From Bacillus subtilis (lineage in GTDB: Bacteria > Bacillota > Bacilli > Bacillales > Bacillaceae_C): DNA of 38,444 nucleotides. Within the stretch, counting starts at the first letter, position 1. Each line of letters opens with the position of its first letter. Of this stretch, positions 1-7,345 are shown piece after piece. The translations under genes were made by a program, and so were the position numbers. The notes under the pieces were generated by a model that ran no database searches, had not been told where the DNA came from, and was given only the letters and a program-made list of their open reading frames with translations. The stretch is from NCBI RefSeq assembly GCF_008764245.1, contig NZ_VTQV01000041.1, positions 1 to 38,444 of the forward strand, given 5' to 3'.

Positions 1-2
1 CC

Positions 3-63
3 GCGAAGGCTAACCCCCCACTAAATGCGGCGCATTTTGAAGGGGACTGCACCTTCGCTTTTT
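3..63 (+). terminator. structured hairpin element, terminator-like
   Basis: The arms GCGAAGG (3-9) and CCTTCGC (52-58) can pair and are followed by a T run (59-63), as in a rho-independent terminator reading rightward. Inside are a perfect small hairpin, AAATGC/GCATTT (23-28 and 32-37), and a C run (14-19) that can pair with GGGG (42-45). The gene it would terminate lies outside the window. It could also be the end of a mobile or repeated element. Confidence 0.4.
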
Positions 64-69
64 GTTCAA

Positions 70-183
70 TTGGATATAAGACAACTTCGGCATTTTATAG
101 TAATTGTACAAGTAAGATTTCTGCCGCTGCTGAACGGCTTCATATTTCTCAACCTCCATTAAGCCAACAACTTAAAAAGGCAG
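70..183 (+). pseudogene. LysR-family regulator, N-terminal remnant with frameshift
   Basis: From a TTG at 70 the translation begins LDIRQLRHFIVIVQ, the classic start of a LysR-type DNA-binding domain. Near 112 the frame breaks. In the next frame the helix-turn-helix continues as AAERLHISQPPLSQQLKK, ending about 183. Both halves match the family consensus at the right spacing, so this is a real LysR gene start broken by an indel. Nothing of the effector-binding domain follows, because the sequence runs directly into the 3' end of the opposite-strand flavoprotein gene. LysR regulators are often divergent from oxidoreductase genes, but this fragment cannot be functional. The final lysine codons coincide with the T run of the neighbour's terminator. 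Confidence 0.7.
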
Positions 184-200
184 CCATCTACGGCCGCCTT
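173..200 (-). terminator. rho-independent terminator of the first FMN reductase gene
   Basis: On the minus strand a 9-bp stem (192-200 with 177-185, one G-U pair, 6-nt loop) is followed by five T residues (173-178 on the plus strand are A). It lies 18 bp beyond the stop codon of the gene ending at 218. Confidence 0.8.
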
Positions 201-217
201 CCATGATAATTATGCTG

Positions 218-766
218 CTAATGTTTCTTGATTAACTCAATAAACGCATCCACAAAGGTTTGTAAAAATTCTCTTGTTCCTTCGTTTTTTAAGTGTCCAT
301 TTTCATCTAACAATTCTGCAACATTTCCAAGATATGCTTCTGGTTGCTGTAGTATTGGCATATTTAAAAAGACAAGGGATTGTCGTAAATGATGATTGGC
401 ACCAAATGCACTTAAATTTCCGGGAGATTGGCTAATAATCGCGGCAGGCTTACCATCCCATACACTTGAGCCATAAGGTCTTGACCCTACGTCCAATGCA
501 TTTTTTAATACAGAGGGCACCGAACGATTGTATTCAGGAGTGACGAATAATACTGCGTCTATTGCCTGCATTGTTGTCCGAAATATAGTATATGCCTCTG
601 GTACCTTGTTTTCATCATCGTAATCCTGATTGTATAAAGGCAGATGGCCGATTTCTATCATTTCTGTTTCGTATCCTTCTGGAAAGAGGGGTGCAACATT
701 TTGAGCAATTTTTTTAGAGAATGAATCTTTACGGAGACTTCCGACTAAAATTCCAACTTTTGCCAT
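218..766 (-). CDS. NAD(P)H-dependent FMN reductase-like flavoprotein
   Basis: This is a protein of about 182 residues in the flavodoxin-fold FMN_red family (SsuE / chromate reductase / azoreductase-like). Members bind FMN and reduce flavin, quinones, azo dyes or metals with NAD(P)H in the cytoplasm. The phosphate-binding loop follows the first beta strand (VGILVGSLRKDSFSKK), and the family motif PEYNRSVPSVLKNALD is in the middle. The longer frame starts at 799, but ATG at 766 is preferred because AGGGAGGA lies just upstream and the protein then starts MAKVGILVG as expected. A paralogue follows at 1016-1564. The true substrate cannot be told from sequence. Confidence 0.88.
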   Translation of the reverse strand: MAKVGILVGSLRKDSFSKKIAQNVAPLFPEGYETEMIEIGHLPLYNQDYDDENKVPEAYTIFRTTMQAIDAVLFVTPEYNRSVPSVLKNALDVGSRPYGSSVWDGKPAAIISQSPGNLSAFGANHHLRQSLVFLNMPILQQPEAYLGNVAELLDENGHLKNEGTREFLQTFVDAFIELIKKH

Positions 767-967
767 TTTTGTTTCCTCCCTATTTTTTAATTGTAACATA
801 GCTGATCCAAGTTATTATTCCCGAAATACATCGATTTAATATAATTAAAAAGTTTGTTTACTGTACTAGCCTATCGTTATTCTCACCTTCTTTCATTTAC
901 GAATTAGCAAGATTGTCTCTATTATGTAATTCAAGTAAATGTGAATTTTACCTTCTAACCTACAAAA

Positions 968-1003
968 AAACCGACCTATTTTATAAAAAAAGAAGGTCGG
1001 TTT
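968..1003 (-). terminator. rho-independent terminator of the second FMN reductase gene
   Basis: A perfect 10-bp stem, AAACCGACCT (968-977) with AGGTCGGTTT (994-1003), is followed on the minus strand by a T run (plus-strand A's at 964-970). It sits 13 bp after the stop of the gene ending at 1016. Confidence 0.85.
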
Positions 1004-1015
1004 AAATTCATTCAC

Positions 1016-1564
1016 TTATCTTAAAGTTTTTAATGCTCCACTCCAGGCAAGTACCTCATCTAACATGGTGTTAACATTTACAAGATGCAATTCTTGTGGT
1101 TGAAATTCTATTGCATTCACGAAATCTGTAAATAAGCTTAAAGTTGGATGTGTACGAACATCTGCAACTTTTTGTTCTGCCAAAATACCGCGCAAATGTT
1201 CAGCAGCGCGTGCTCCACCAGTTGAGCCATAACTTACAATCCCAGCAGCTTTGTCATACCAAGCTTCTCGAGCAAAATCGATCGCATTTTTTAGAGCGCT
1301 CGTAATACTATGGTTATACTCTTGAACAATAAATACAAAGCCATCAAAGCTGGCAAGTTTTTCATTCCACGCGACAATTCCCGGTTCTGTTCCATCAGTT
1401 GTTCCAAAAAGTGGGAGATTGTATTCCGCAATATCAACGATTTCATAATGAGCATCTCCGCGTTGAGCGGCAATTCCTTTCACCCATTCTCCTACTTGTG
1501 GACTTACTCGCCCTTGTCGTGTACTCCCTAAAATAATTCCAATGTTTAATTTTTCAGTTGTCAT
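1016..1564 (-). CDS. NADPH-dependent FMN reductase family protein
   Basis: This 182-residue member of the FMN_red flavodoxin-fold family carries the FMN phosphate loop GIILGSTRQGRVS near residue 10 and the signature EYNHSITSALKNAIDFA near residues 80-100. A second flavin contact, SYGSTGGARAAEHLR, follows around residue 115. The predicted role is two-electron reduction of FMN, quinone or nitro/azo compounds with NAD(P)H. ATG at 1564 is supported by GGAGG eight bases upstream. It is a divergent paralogue of the 218-766 gene, and each gene has its own terminator and upstream region, so they are probably two transcription units answering a similar redox or electrophile stress. The substrate is unknown. 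Confidence 0.9.
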   Translation of the reverse strand: MTTEKLNIGIILGSTRQGRVSPQVGEWVKGIAAQRGDAHYEIVDIAEYNLPLFGTTDGTEPGIVAWNEKLASFDGFVFIVQEYNHSITSALKNAIDFAREAWYDKAAGIVSYGSTGGARAAEHLRGILAEQKVADVRTHPTLSLFTDFVNAIEFQPQELHLVNVNTMLDEVLAWSGALKTLR

Positions 1565-1982
1565 TCATTCTTCCTCCATGGTTTGCTTCCCTAATATTTT
1601 TTGTTCCCTACTTAGCAAGCTAGCTAAAAATTAGCTGAACTGATCAAGCTAATTATTCACCAACTCTATACTTTCAAACTAGTAACATCTGGTTTTCTTT
1701 CCTATATTGTAAAATCCCAACAGGTTACTTTATGTAAGTAAGTATAGTTATATAAGCATAATAAGTCAAGTAACTAATGAAAATGAGATTATTTCCCGGT
1801 TAATGCCTTTCTTGCTATCGCATCATTATATTGCTTCACTCAAAACCACTATTTTTTTAGAATCGAAGTGGAATTATATTAATTGAAATCGTTTTCTACT
1901 CCTTTTATTTTACCATTCATTCCCAATTCATCCACAAAAATCATTAAAAAGACTATTTTAAAGGTAACATAGCAACACAATT
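1565..1982. other. 418-bp intergenic region with inverted repeats
   Basis: No gene was recognised. At 1611-1660 there are several overlapping dyads built from TTAGCT/AGCTAA elements, which may hold the operator of the FMN reductase gene starting at 1564. The rest is AT-rich, without a convincing open frame. Confidence 0.5.
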
Positions 1983-2660
1983 TCAGTTAAGTGGAGTCTT
2001 TCTCCAAAAGTAATAATCAAACTTTGGTGGAATGTTTTCTCCATCTTTCATTCGAATTTCCAGTGGTTCGACAATTTTATCTAGACCTATCTTAATATAT
2101 GGGAGTCTTTCCACTTCTCCTTCATCAATAGTACTGATTATAATCTCGGTATTACCGATGGTTTTTATATTTTCGATCTTAATTGCTTTCCCTTCATATT
2201 CCTCCCCTAGCTGAATCAGTAGTTGTTTTTTCCCTTCTGATATGGTGGAGATTGTATAATAGGTAGCCGTACCTTGTCCGGCGGCCATATCACCCTCACC
2301 ACTAATCCAATATCCTTTGCTTTCGTACATCCCCCAGCCAATCAACGCAAAAAGCAGTAGTGGAATGATGACGAGAATGGATTTATCCAGTTTTGTAAAC
2401 TCAGACTTTTTCATCCCTTTCATAAAAGGTAAAAAGAGTACTCCAATGATCGCTACTCCCCACATGCAAGCTCCCAAAATACCAAAGCCCATGCCTTCAA
2501 AGCCGCCTATCTTAAATAAACTATAAAAAACGATAAACATTGCGATTAAAAAAGTCACAAGTGGGGCTAAATAAAATTTCCCTGTTTTTTTCGCGGCAAT
2601 AAAAGTAAAAAGATAGATCAAAATTCCTAAAAAGAAACCCATAGTAATAAGCATTCCCAA
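1983..2660 (-). CDS. membrane protein, YesK-like N-terminus, third gene of an ECF sigma operon
   Basis: This is a protein of about 225 residues with three hydrophobic segments in the first 80 residues and a fourth near 100-120. A soluble C-terminal domain of about 100 residues follows, rich in beta-strand-like segments. The N-terminus, with its short helices and a KKTGKF loop, resembles the small YesK membrane family, though that assignment is from memory and only moderate. The C-terminal part was not recognised. The longer frame uses GTG at 2669, but that GTG is part of the ribosome site AGGGGTG, so TTG at 2660 is the better start. It directly follows the anti-sigma gene, so it is probably made with the sigma factor and may be a third regulator or an output of the regulon. 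Confidence 0.6.
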   Translation of the reverse strand: MGMLITMGFFLGILIYLFTFIAAKKTGKFYLAPLVTFLIAMFIVFYSLFKIGGFEGMGFGILGACMWGVAIIGVLFLPFMKGMKKSEFTKLDKSILVIIPLLLFALIGWGMYESKGYWISGEGDMAAGQGTATYYTISTISEGKKQLLIQLGEEYEGKAIKIENIKTIGNTEIIISTIDEGEVERLPYIKIGLDKIVEPLEIRMKDGENIPPKFDYYFWRKTPLN

Positions 2661-2678
2661 TGTATTCACCCCTGTTCA

Positions 2679-3167
2679 TTAAATGAAGAGCGATATTAAC
2701 ATATCTAAAAATAAAATGATGCACAAATCAAAAAGAAGAGAAATGACCATCCAGCGTTTATTAAAAAACATCATCGCAAATACAGTAAAAAAAAGCACCG
2801 CTGGGAAATAGAACAGGAAGGTGCCACTTTTAATATAGTCAATGGCCGCATCAGCAGATAGCTCCCAGTTGTATAATTGAATGGCTGAAAAAATAATATA
2901 AAATAAAAGCAGTGCTCGAATCGTAATAAACAACCATTTTAGCCCTCGATTAAACTGGACTAATTTCTTTAACGGCTTGATTCCGACCTCTTCTTCTCTT
3001 GATGGAGTTGGATGATCTTCTGCTTTCGATGTATCACTATATAATCGCTGACACTCCTGACAATCTTGGATATGCTCGAGAAGAACTTCTTTTGTTTCCT
3101 GTTCAAGCTCATCAAACACGAGTATTAATTCACGAGAAAGAATATGAATTTTTTGAAACTCATTCAT
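2679..3167 (-). CDS. zinc-finger anti-sigma factor, membrane-anchored
   Basis: This 162-residue protein carries a HxxxCxxC motif (HIQDCQEC) typical of zinc-binding anti-sigma domains (zf-HC2) near residue 30, a variable linker, and three hydrophobic segments between about 85 and 162. The architecture is a cytoplasmic sigma-binding domain attached to membrane helices. ATG at 3167 overlaps the sigma factor stop codon by four bases (ATGA) and has GAGAGG upstream, so translational coupling is likely. The in-frame GTG at 3176 falls within the ribosome site. The inferred role is to hold the partner ECF sigma factor at the membrane until an envelope signal releases it. Confidence 0.8.
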   Translation of the reverse strand: MNEFQKIHILSRELILVFDELEQETKEVLLEHIQDCQECQRLYSDTSKAEDHPTPSREEEVGIKPLKKLVQFNRGLKWLFITIRALLLFYIIFSAIQLYNWELSADAAIDYIKSGTFLFYFPAVLFFTVFAMMFFNKRWMVISLLFDLCIILFLDMLISLFI

Positions 3168-3664
3168 GTTTTGCACCTCTCTTTAGCCATTTGCTTGCGC
3201 ATTCTGAATATCTTAGATTTCAATGTAGGAACAGGTATATCCAAGAGTGTACTAATTTCTTGATAATGATAGCCATAGTGAAACTTTGCTAAGAAAATTG
3301 CTTGATCTTGGGTCGATAAATGACCTAAAGCTGTTTTAATTTGAAATTGAATCATCATTTTCGATTCAGGTGTTTGATTCTCTATCAATAAGCTTTCAAT
3401 GACACTTTCATCATATAACAGCTCTGGTTTCTTTTTTCGATAATGATCGAGGAATGTATTCTTTGCTGCCTTCACTAACCAACTTTTCATATGTGTCACT
3501 TGTTGAGTTTTTGCTGGATCCGTTAACATTTTCGCAAATAATTCCTGAATAATATCATCAGCTAGCTCGTCACTTTTCGTTAGTCCGATTAGAAAGTGCC
3601 GTAAACAGGTGTAATGCTCTTTATAAAGCCCTTCAATCACCCCAAATGGATTTTGATTCAGCAT
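3164..3664 (-). CDS. ECF-type RNA polymerase sigma factor
   Basis: This 166-residue protein has the two conserved parts of extracytoplasmic-function sigma factors. Region 2 lies at about residues 15-80 (DELADDIIQELFAKM, then SWLVKAAKNTFLDHYRKKK). Region 4 with its helix-turn-helix lies at about 110-160 (FHYGYHYQEISTLLDIPVPT, then KSKIFRMRKQM). It starts the operon sigma, anti-sigma, membrane protein. ATG at 3664 follows GGAGG. A candidate promoter of ECF type lies 33-60 bp upstream, suggesting autoregulation. The group (SigY, SigZ, YlaC or other) cannot be settled from sequence alone. Confidence 0.92.
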   Translation of the reverse strand: MLNQNPFGVIEGLYKEHYTCLRHFLIGLTKSDELADDIIQELFAKMLTDPAKTQQVTHMKSWLVKAAKNTFLDHYRKKKPELLYDESVIESLLIENQTPESKMMIQFQIKTALGHLSTQDQAIFLAKFHYGYHYQEISTLLDIPVPTLKSKIFRMRKQMAKERCKT

Positions 3665-3696
3665 GTTTATCCTCCATAAAATCTCCCTTACTAAAG

Positions 3697-3723
3697 AGAC
3701 GATTTAAAATGAAAAAGGTTTTA
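3697..3723 (-). promoter_or_regulatory. candidate autoregulatory ECF promoter
   Basis: On the minus strand AAAACC (3718-3723) is separated by 15 bp from CGTCTC (3697-3702). An AAC-type -35 and a CGTC-type -10 at 15-17 bp spacing are the usual form of ECF-dependent Bacillus promoters. It lies directly upstream of the sigma gene, whose start codon is at 3664. That this sigma reads it is inference. Confidence 0.6.
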
Positions 3724-3823
3724 CGTTTTATAGAAAAGTTTTTAGATCCTCCCCCATTTTAGGCACACAGGTTAATTGTAAAGTAAAAATCGAATTGCTT
3801 TATTCAGAAGTTCATAACAACAT

Positions 3824-3887
3824 AATAAAAGACCGCCCATGCGTGAACATGGAACGATCCGAGTGTAACAGCCCTTCCAGGGGGCGG
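3824..3887 (-). terminator. long GC-rich hairpin, terminator-like, after the ABC permease
   Basis: CCGCCC (3833-3838) pairs with GGGCGG (3882-3887), with the smaller dyad CATG...CATG inside. The minus-strand reading ends in TCTTTTAT. It lies just beyond the permease stop at 3901. The loop is unusually long (43 nt), so a repeated element that doubles as a terminator is possible. Confidence 0.5.
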
Positions 3888-3900
3888 CTCGCAGGGTCAT

Positions 3901-6240
3901 CTATTCTGCCATTAAACCGTAAGCAGAAATTTTCTTAATCTTCCGGGATACGAACATGGAGACAATATAGGCTAAAATTAAGATTCCTACACAAACCATT
4001 AGAATAATCGGAAAATGAACAATAAAGTCTAAACGCTTTACCCCTGCACTGGAAAGTAATACGGAAAGTATAGGATTCGTGAAAAAGTAACCGAGTATAC
4101 CACCGATTACGACTCCTGTAATGATTATAGGTAAAAAACTAATGGATATTTGATTCATCAATTGAATCGTCGAATAGCCTATTGCTTTCATGACGCCAAA
4201 CTCTTGCTTGCGTTTAATAATGACCGTTTTGATCACCAGATATAGAATCATCACTACGACCACAACGGTAATGGCCAATACCATCAACATCACGGCAAAC
4301 ACGGCAGCTGTATACATCCCTGTTTGGCTTTCGATATTTTCATCGATATCTAACATCTCAGCTATGGCCCCCCCGTATTCCTCTTGGACATTATCGATAA
4401 AGTCTTTATTCGATATCCCATCCAAATATACATAAAGAGTCGATCCTTGATAATTTGAATGTAATTGTTGCATTCCTTCCATCGTTAATGCAGCAATCTG
4501 GCCTGCATTACCAATGGACTGACTAAGACCGGTAATTAGGAAATTACCTGTTTCATCTCCATATTTCAATTCAACCGTATCGCCAATTCCTTTATTGATT
4601 TGACTTGATATAACCCAAGAGATCGCTATTTCATTCTCATACTTTGGCTGCCGTCCCTCATAAACAATATTATTTTCTAACTGATCATAATCCTCTGTAA
4701 CGTTTGTATATGCGGTCTGACCGTCAATTTTCGTTTGAATCAAGTCAAAAATACTCAATTTTTCTACATGATCCATTTTTTCAAAGTTACTCATAAGCTC
4801 CTTAATATTTGCATCTGATTGAACCATTATGTACACATTGGCCGGTTCAGATCCAAATAAGTTAATAAAGGCCGTTTTGTCTGAAGCAATATTGTAATAA
4901 AGAACCATTGAAAAGATTGATGTAAAAGTTAGCGCGATTGTGATTAAGAGAATCATGATATTTTGTTTTGCATGAACTAACATCGATTTCATAGCCAGTA
5001 AAAAATGAAGACTACCCTTTGCTTTCTCTAAAGGAAAATGATTTCTTCTAAAGTTATGCGTTTTGACCCCACCACGAAGTGCCGAAACAGGGGGGATCTT
5101 TCGGATAGTGATGGCTGATAGTAATGTAACGGTAATGACACAGAAGGCAACAAAAAATATGCTAACTAAATTCATTGTTATATCAAAACTCTGAGACCAT
5201 ATTAATCCAGATAAAGATGATATTATCTCTCCAAAGAAAGGCATAAGTCCATATGACACTGCAATACCTACTATACTTGCACTTAATGAAACTAAGATAA
5301 ATTGTAAAATAATCGATAAAAGAATTTGCCTACTCGTATAGCCAATAGCTTTAAGTACGCCGATATTCACCATTCCATCCTCAATGCTACTGGAAACTCG
5401 GAACCTAATGACTATGAGTGAAATAAGTACGATAATAGCTGCAAAAGTAACTAATATTGTAGCAACGATATTAATCGTTAATGTATTGACGCTCTTCACC
5501 AGATCTATATTTAATGACTCAATATCAAAAATGGTTTCTTCCCCTGTTGACCGTTGAAATTCTCTCATAAATTCAGTTTCTAATTTCGCTGATTGTGTTT
5601 GGTCATCCATTATCGCAGAAATCATCATACCCTCTGATTGATCATCTAATTCATTTAACAATTTATCATACGATTTTTCCGGTAACATAAATTTCATCAT
5701 ACCAATATTGCTCGTGCCCATCATGGTTGTTTCAAAGAATCCAGCAATCTGATACTCATACTTTTTGTTTTGATAAGTAATGGTAAAATGATCGCCTAAT
5801 GTATATCCCCCGTTTTTAAAACTATAAGGTACATAAATTTCGTCATCACTATTCGAGGTAGTGTTCCGCTTTTCAATCAATTGTAAGGGTGCAACATCGC
5901 GTTTTGCATCCGCATTAAATAAAATAACACTGTTTGATAATTCCCCATTCCCAAAATCAAATTTAGCCATATTCATTTTTATAATATTTTCTGTTTCTTC
6001 CACAGATACACCAGGATAGTTTGCTATAAATGCTTCATACTCTGCTTGATTACTAGTATCATCCATCATGATTGTGACATGTGGATCTTTTAATTGTTCT
6101 ACTTTATGATCAAAGAATGCATTGATTTGAGTCATTACCATTAACCCTATATTCAGCAGCACCGCAGCAACTAATATAAAGACAAATAAAGAAACCATCG
6201 CCGATTTACCTTTTCTAATATTGGCCAACGCCAGCTTCAT
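3901..6240 (-). CDS. ABC transporter permease with two FtsX domains
   Basis: This is a protein of about 779 residues with one N-terminal membrane helix, a long extracytoplasmic region (about 35-245) and a first FtsX helix bundle (about 250-385). A second helix near 430 follows, then another extracytoplasmic domain (about 455-630) and a second FtsX bundle (about 640-775). This tandem arrangement belongs to the MacB/LolC-type permeases that do mechanical work on lipids, lipoproteins or peptides in the envelope rather than classic import. The ATPase gene lies just upstream. GTG at 6258 would overlap that gene by 7 bp. ATG at 6240 gives the family-typical start MKLALANIRKGK and is preferred, without certainty. 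A BceB-type bacitracin permease is less likely, because that family is shorter and has a different loop layout. Confidence 0.85.
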   Translation of the reverse strand: MKLALANIRKGKSAMVSLFVFILVAAVLLNIGLMVMTQINAFFDHKVEQLKDPHVTIMMDDTSNQAEYEAFIANYPGVSVEETENIIKMNMAKFDFGNGELSNSVILFNADAKRDVAPLQLIEKRNTTSNSDDEIYVPYSFKNGGYTLGDHFTITYQNKKYEYQIAGFFETTMMGTSNIGMMKFMLPEKSYDKLLNELDDQSEGMMISAIMDDQTQSAKLETEFMREFQRSTGEETIFDIESLNIDLVKSVNTLTINIVATILVTFAAIIVLISLIVIRFRVSSSIEDGMVNIGVLKAIGYTSRQILLSIILQFILVSLSASIVGIAVSYGLMPFFGEIISSLSGLIWSQSFDITMNLVSIFFVAFCVITVTLLSAITIRKIPPVSALRGGVKTHNFRRNHFPLEKAKGSLHFLLAMKSMLVHAKQNIMILLITIALTFTSIFSMVLYYNIASDKTAFINLFGSEPANVYIMVQSDANIKELMSNFEKMDHVEKLSIFDLIQTKIDGQTAYTNVTEDYDQLENNIVYEGRQPKYENEIAISWVISSQINKGIGDTVELKYGDETGNFLITGLSQSIGNAGQIAALTMEGMQQLHSNYQGSTLYVYLDGISNKDFIDNVQEEYGGAIAEMLDIDENIESQTGMYTAAVFAVMLMVLAITVVVVVMILYLVIKTVIIKRKQEFGVMKAIGYSTIQLMNQISISFLPIIITGVVIGGILGYFFTNPILSVLLSSAGVKRLDFIVHFPIILMVCVGILILAYIVSMFVSRKIKKISAYGLMAE

Positions 6241-6251
6241 AATACTCACTT

Positions 6252-7013
6252 TTACCACCCCATTTCTGCAAGGAAATGTTTGAGCTTTTCATGCCGCTCG
6301 TCATTTTCACTCTCACAGTATGCCCCTAACTGTAAATCTCCACAAATGACACCATCGCGCAAATAAAGAATGCGATTTCCCCGTAATGCTGTTTGAATAT
6401 CATGTGTGACCACGACAATACTTTGCCCATTATCATGGACATTCGTGATTACATCTAAGACCCGCTTACTAGCTGCTGAGTTTAAAGCACCTGTTGGCTC
6501 ATCTGCAAACAGGACTTTCGGACGGTTAATTAATGCTCTAACAATCCCTACTCGTTGCGCTTCCCCACCAGAAAGCTGCGTTGGAAATTTAGACCATGAG
6601 TTTTCATGAATTCCTACCTGCAATAGTAGTTCTTTAGATTCTTTTACAAGTTCCCGCTTATTTTTATTTACTAAAAGACCACTTGCTAGTACATTATCAA
6701 GTACGCTCATATTGTCTAGTAAATAAATTTGCTGAAATACAAACCCACAATGTTTTCTTCGAAAAACAGCTAATTGATCATTATTTAATTTGACTAAATT
6801 TTTCCCAGCAAAATCGATACGACCTAATGTCGGTTGATCCATACCACTTAATGCATAAAGTAAAGTGGATTTTCCAGACCCTGAACTCCCCATGATGATC
6901 GTAAAATCCCCTTCAAATAAACGAATATCTAAATTTTTTAATACATGCTGCTGAATTCCACCGCTAGAAAAGCTTTTACATAGCTTCTCCGTTTCAATAA
7001 TGATTTTTGTCAT
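6252..7013 (-). CDS. ABC transporter ATP-binding protein (LolD/MacB type)
   Basis: This 253-residue ATPase has every catalytic motif. Walker A is GSSGSGKS (42-49), the Q-loop is FVFQQ (91-95), the signature is LSGGEAQ (147-153), Walker B is VLFADEP (167-173) with catalytic Glu172, and the switch is His204. The sequence type (TLGRIDF, LNNDQLAVFRRKHCGFVFQQ) is that of the LolD/MacB/FtsE branch partnered with FtsX permeases. It lies immediately before the permease and is surely its energising subunit. The two-component genes lie upstream (7346-9291), a common pairing for antimicrobial-peptide or envelope-stress responses. Only 37 bp separate its start codon from a structured repeat (7051-7200), so its leader probably contains that repeat. 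Confidence 0.93.
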   Translation of the reverse strand: MTKIIIETEKLCKSFSSGGIQQHVLKNLDIRLFEGDFTIIMGSSGSGKSTLLYALSGMDQPTLGRIDFAGKNLVKLNNDQLAVFRRKHCGFVFQQIYLLDNMSVLDNVLASGLLVNKNKRELVKESKELLLQVGIHENSWSKFPTQLSGGEAQRVGIVRALINRPKVLFADEPTGALNSAASKRVLDVITNVHDNGQSIVVVTHDIQTALRGNRILYLRDGVICGDLQLGAYCESENDERHEKLKHFLAEMGW

Positions 7014-7050
7014 GGTTTATAGGCACTCTCCCTTTATTTTCCACTGACCA

Positions 7051-7200
7051 AAGGCGCAAGTGCCCGTTTAGCGTCGTACAAACTTTTTAGGGGCCTGACG
7101 AGATAAAGGAAACACAGTGAGCCTGAAAGGCGAGCTGATGTTGACTTATCTTAGGAAGGCACCGAAAGTTTGCTAGTCGCTGGGCGCTGGAGCCAGACGT
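7051..7200. repeat. MITE-like structured repeat, about 150 bp
   Basis: The ends are imperfect inverted repeats: GGCGCAAGTGCCC (from 7053) against the reverse complement of GGGCGCTGGAGCC (7182-7194), 10 of 13 matching. Further in, GAGATAA (7099-7105) faces TTATCTT, and a central GCCTGAAAGGC hairpin sits at 7121-7131. It has no coding capacity and is richer in GC than its surroundings. From memory, similar 'aggcgcaag... ggcgctggagcc' elements occur in many copies in Bacillaceae genomes. A BLASTN search of a complete genome would settle this. Confidence 0.6.
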
Positions 7201-7263
7201 CAATACCCACTTTTAGAGCTTATCCACAAGCCAGAATTTTATAGTACGCTTAACATTAAAAAA

Positions 7264-7287
7264 GACTGTAAAAAAGCTTACAGTCTT
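7264..7287 (-). terminator. rho-independent terminator after the histidine kinase gene
   Basis: GACTGTAA (7264-7271) pairs with TTACAGTC (7279-7286), and the flanking A-T pairs extend the stem to 10 bp. A T run follows on the minus strand (A's at 7258-7263). It separates the two-component genes from the downstream ABC genes. Confidence 0.85.
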
Positions 7288-7345
7288 AGCATACAAAATA
7301 AATTCTTATTAAATCTTTGTGCAATTCTTAATTAATTCTAAAATC

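Noticed and set aside
1291-1531. Short frames within the second FMN reductase gene
   Set aside because: They are shadows of the real gene in other frames with no independent support.
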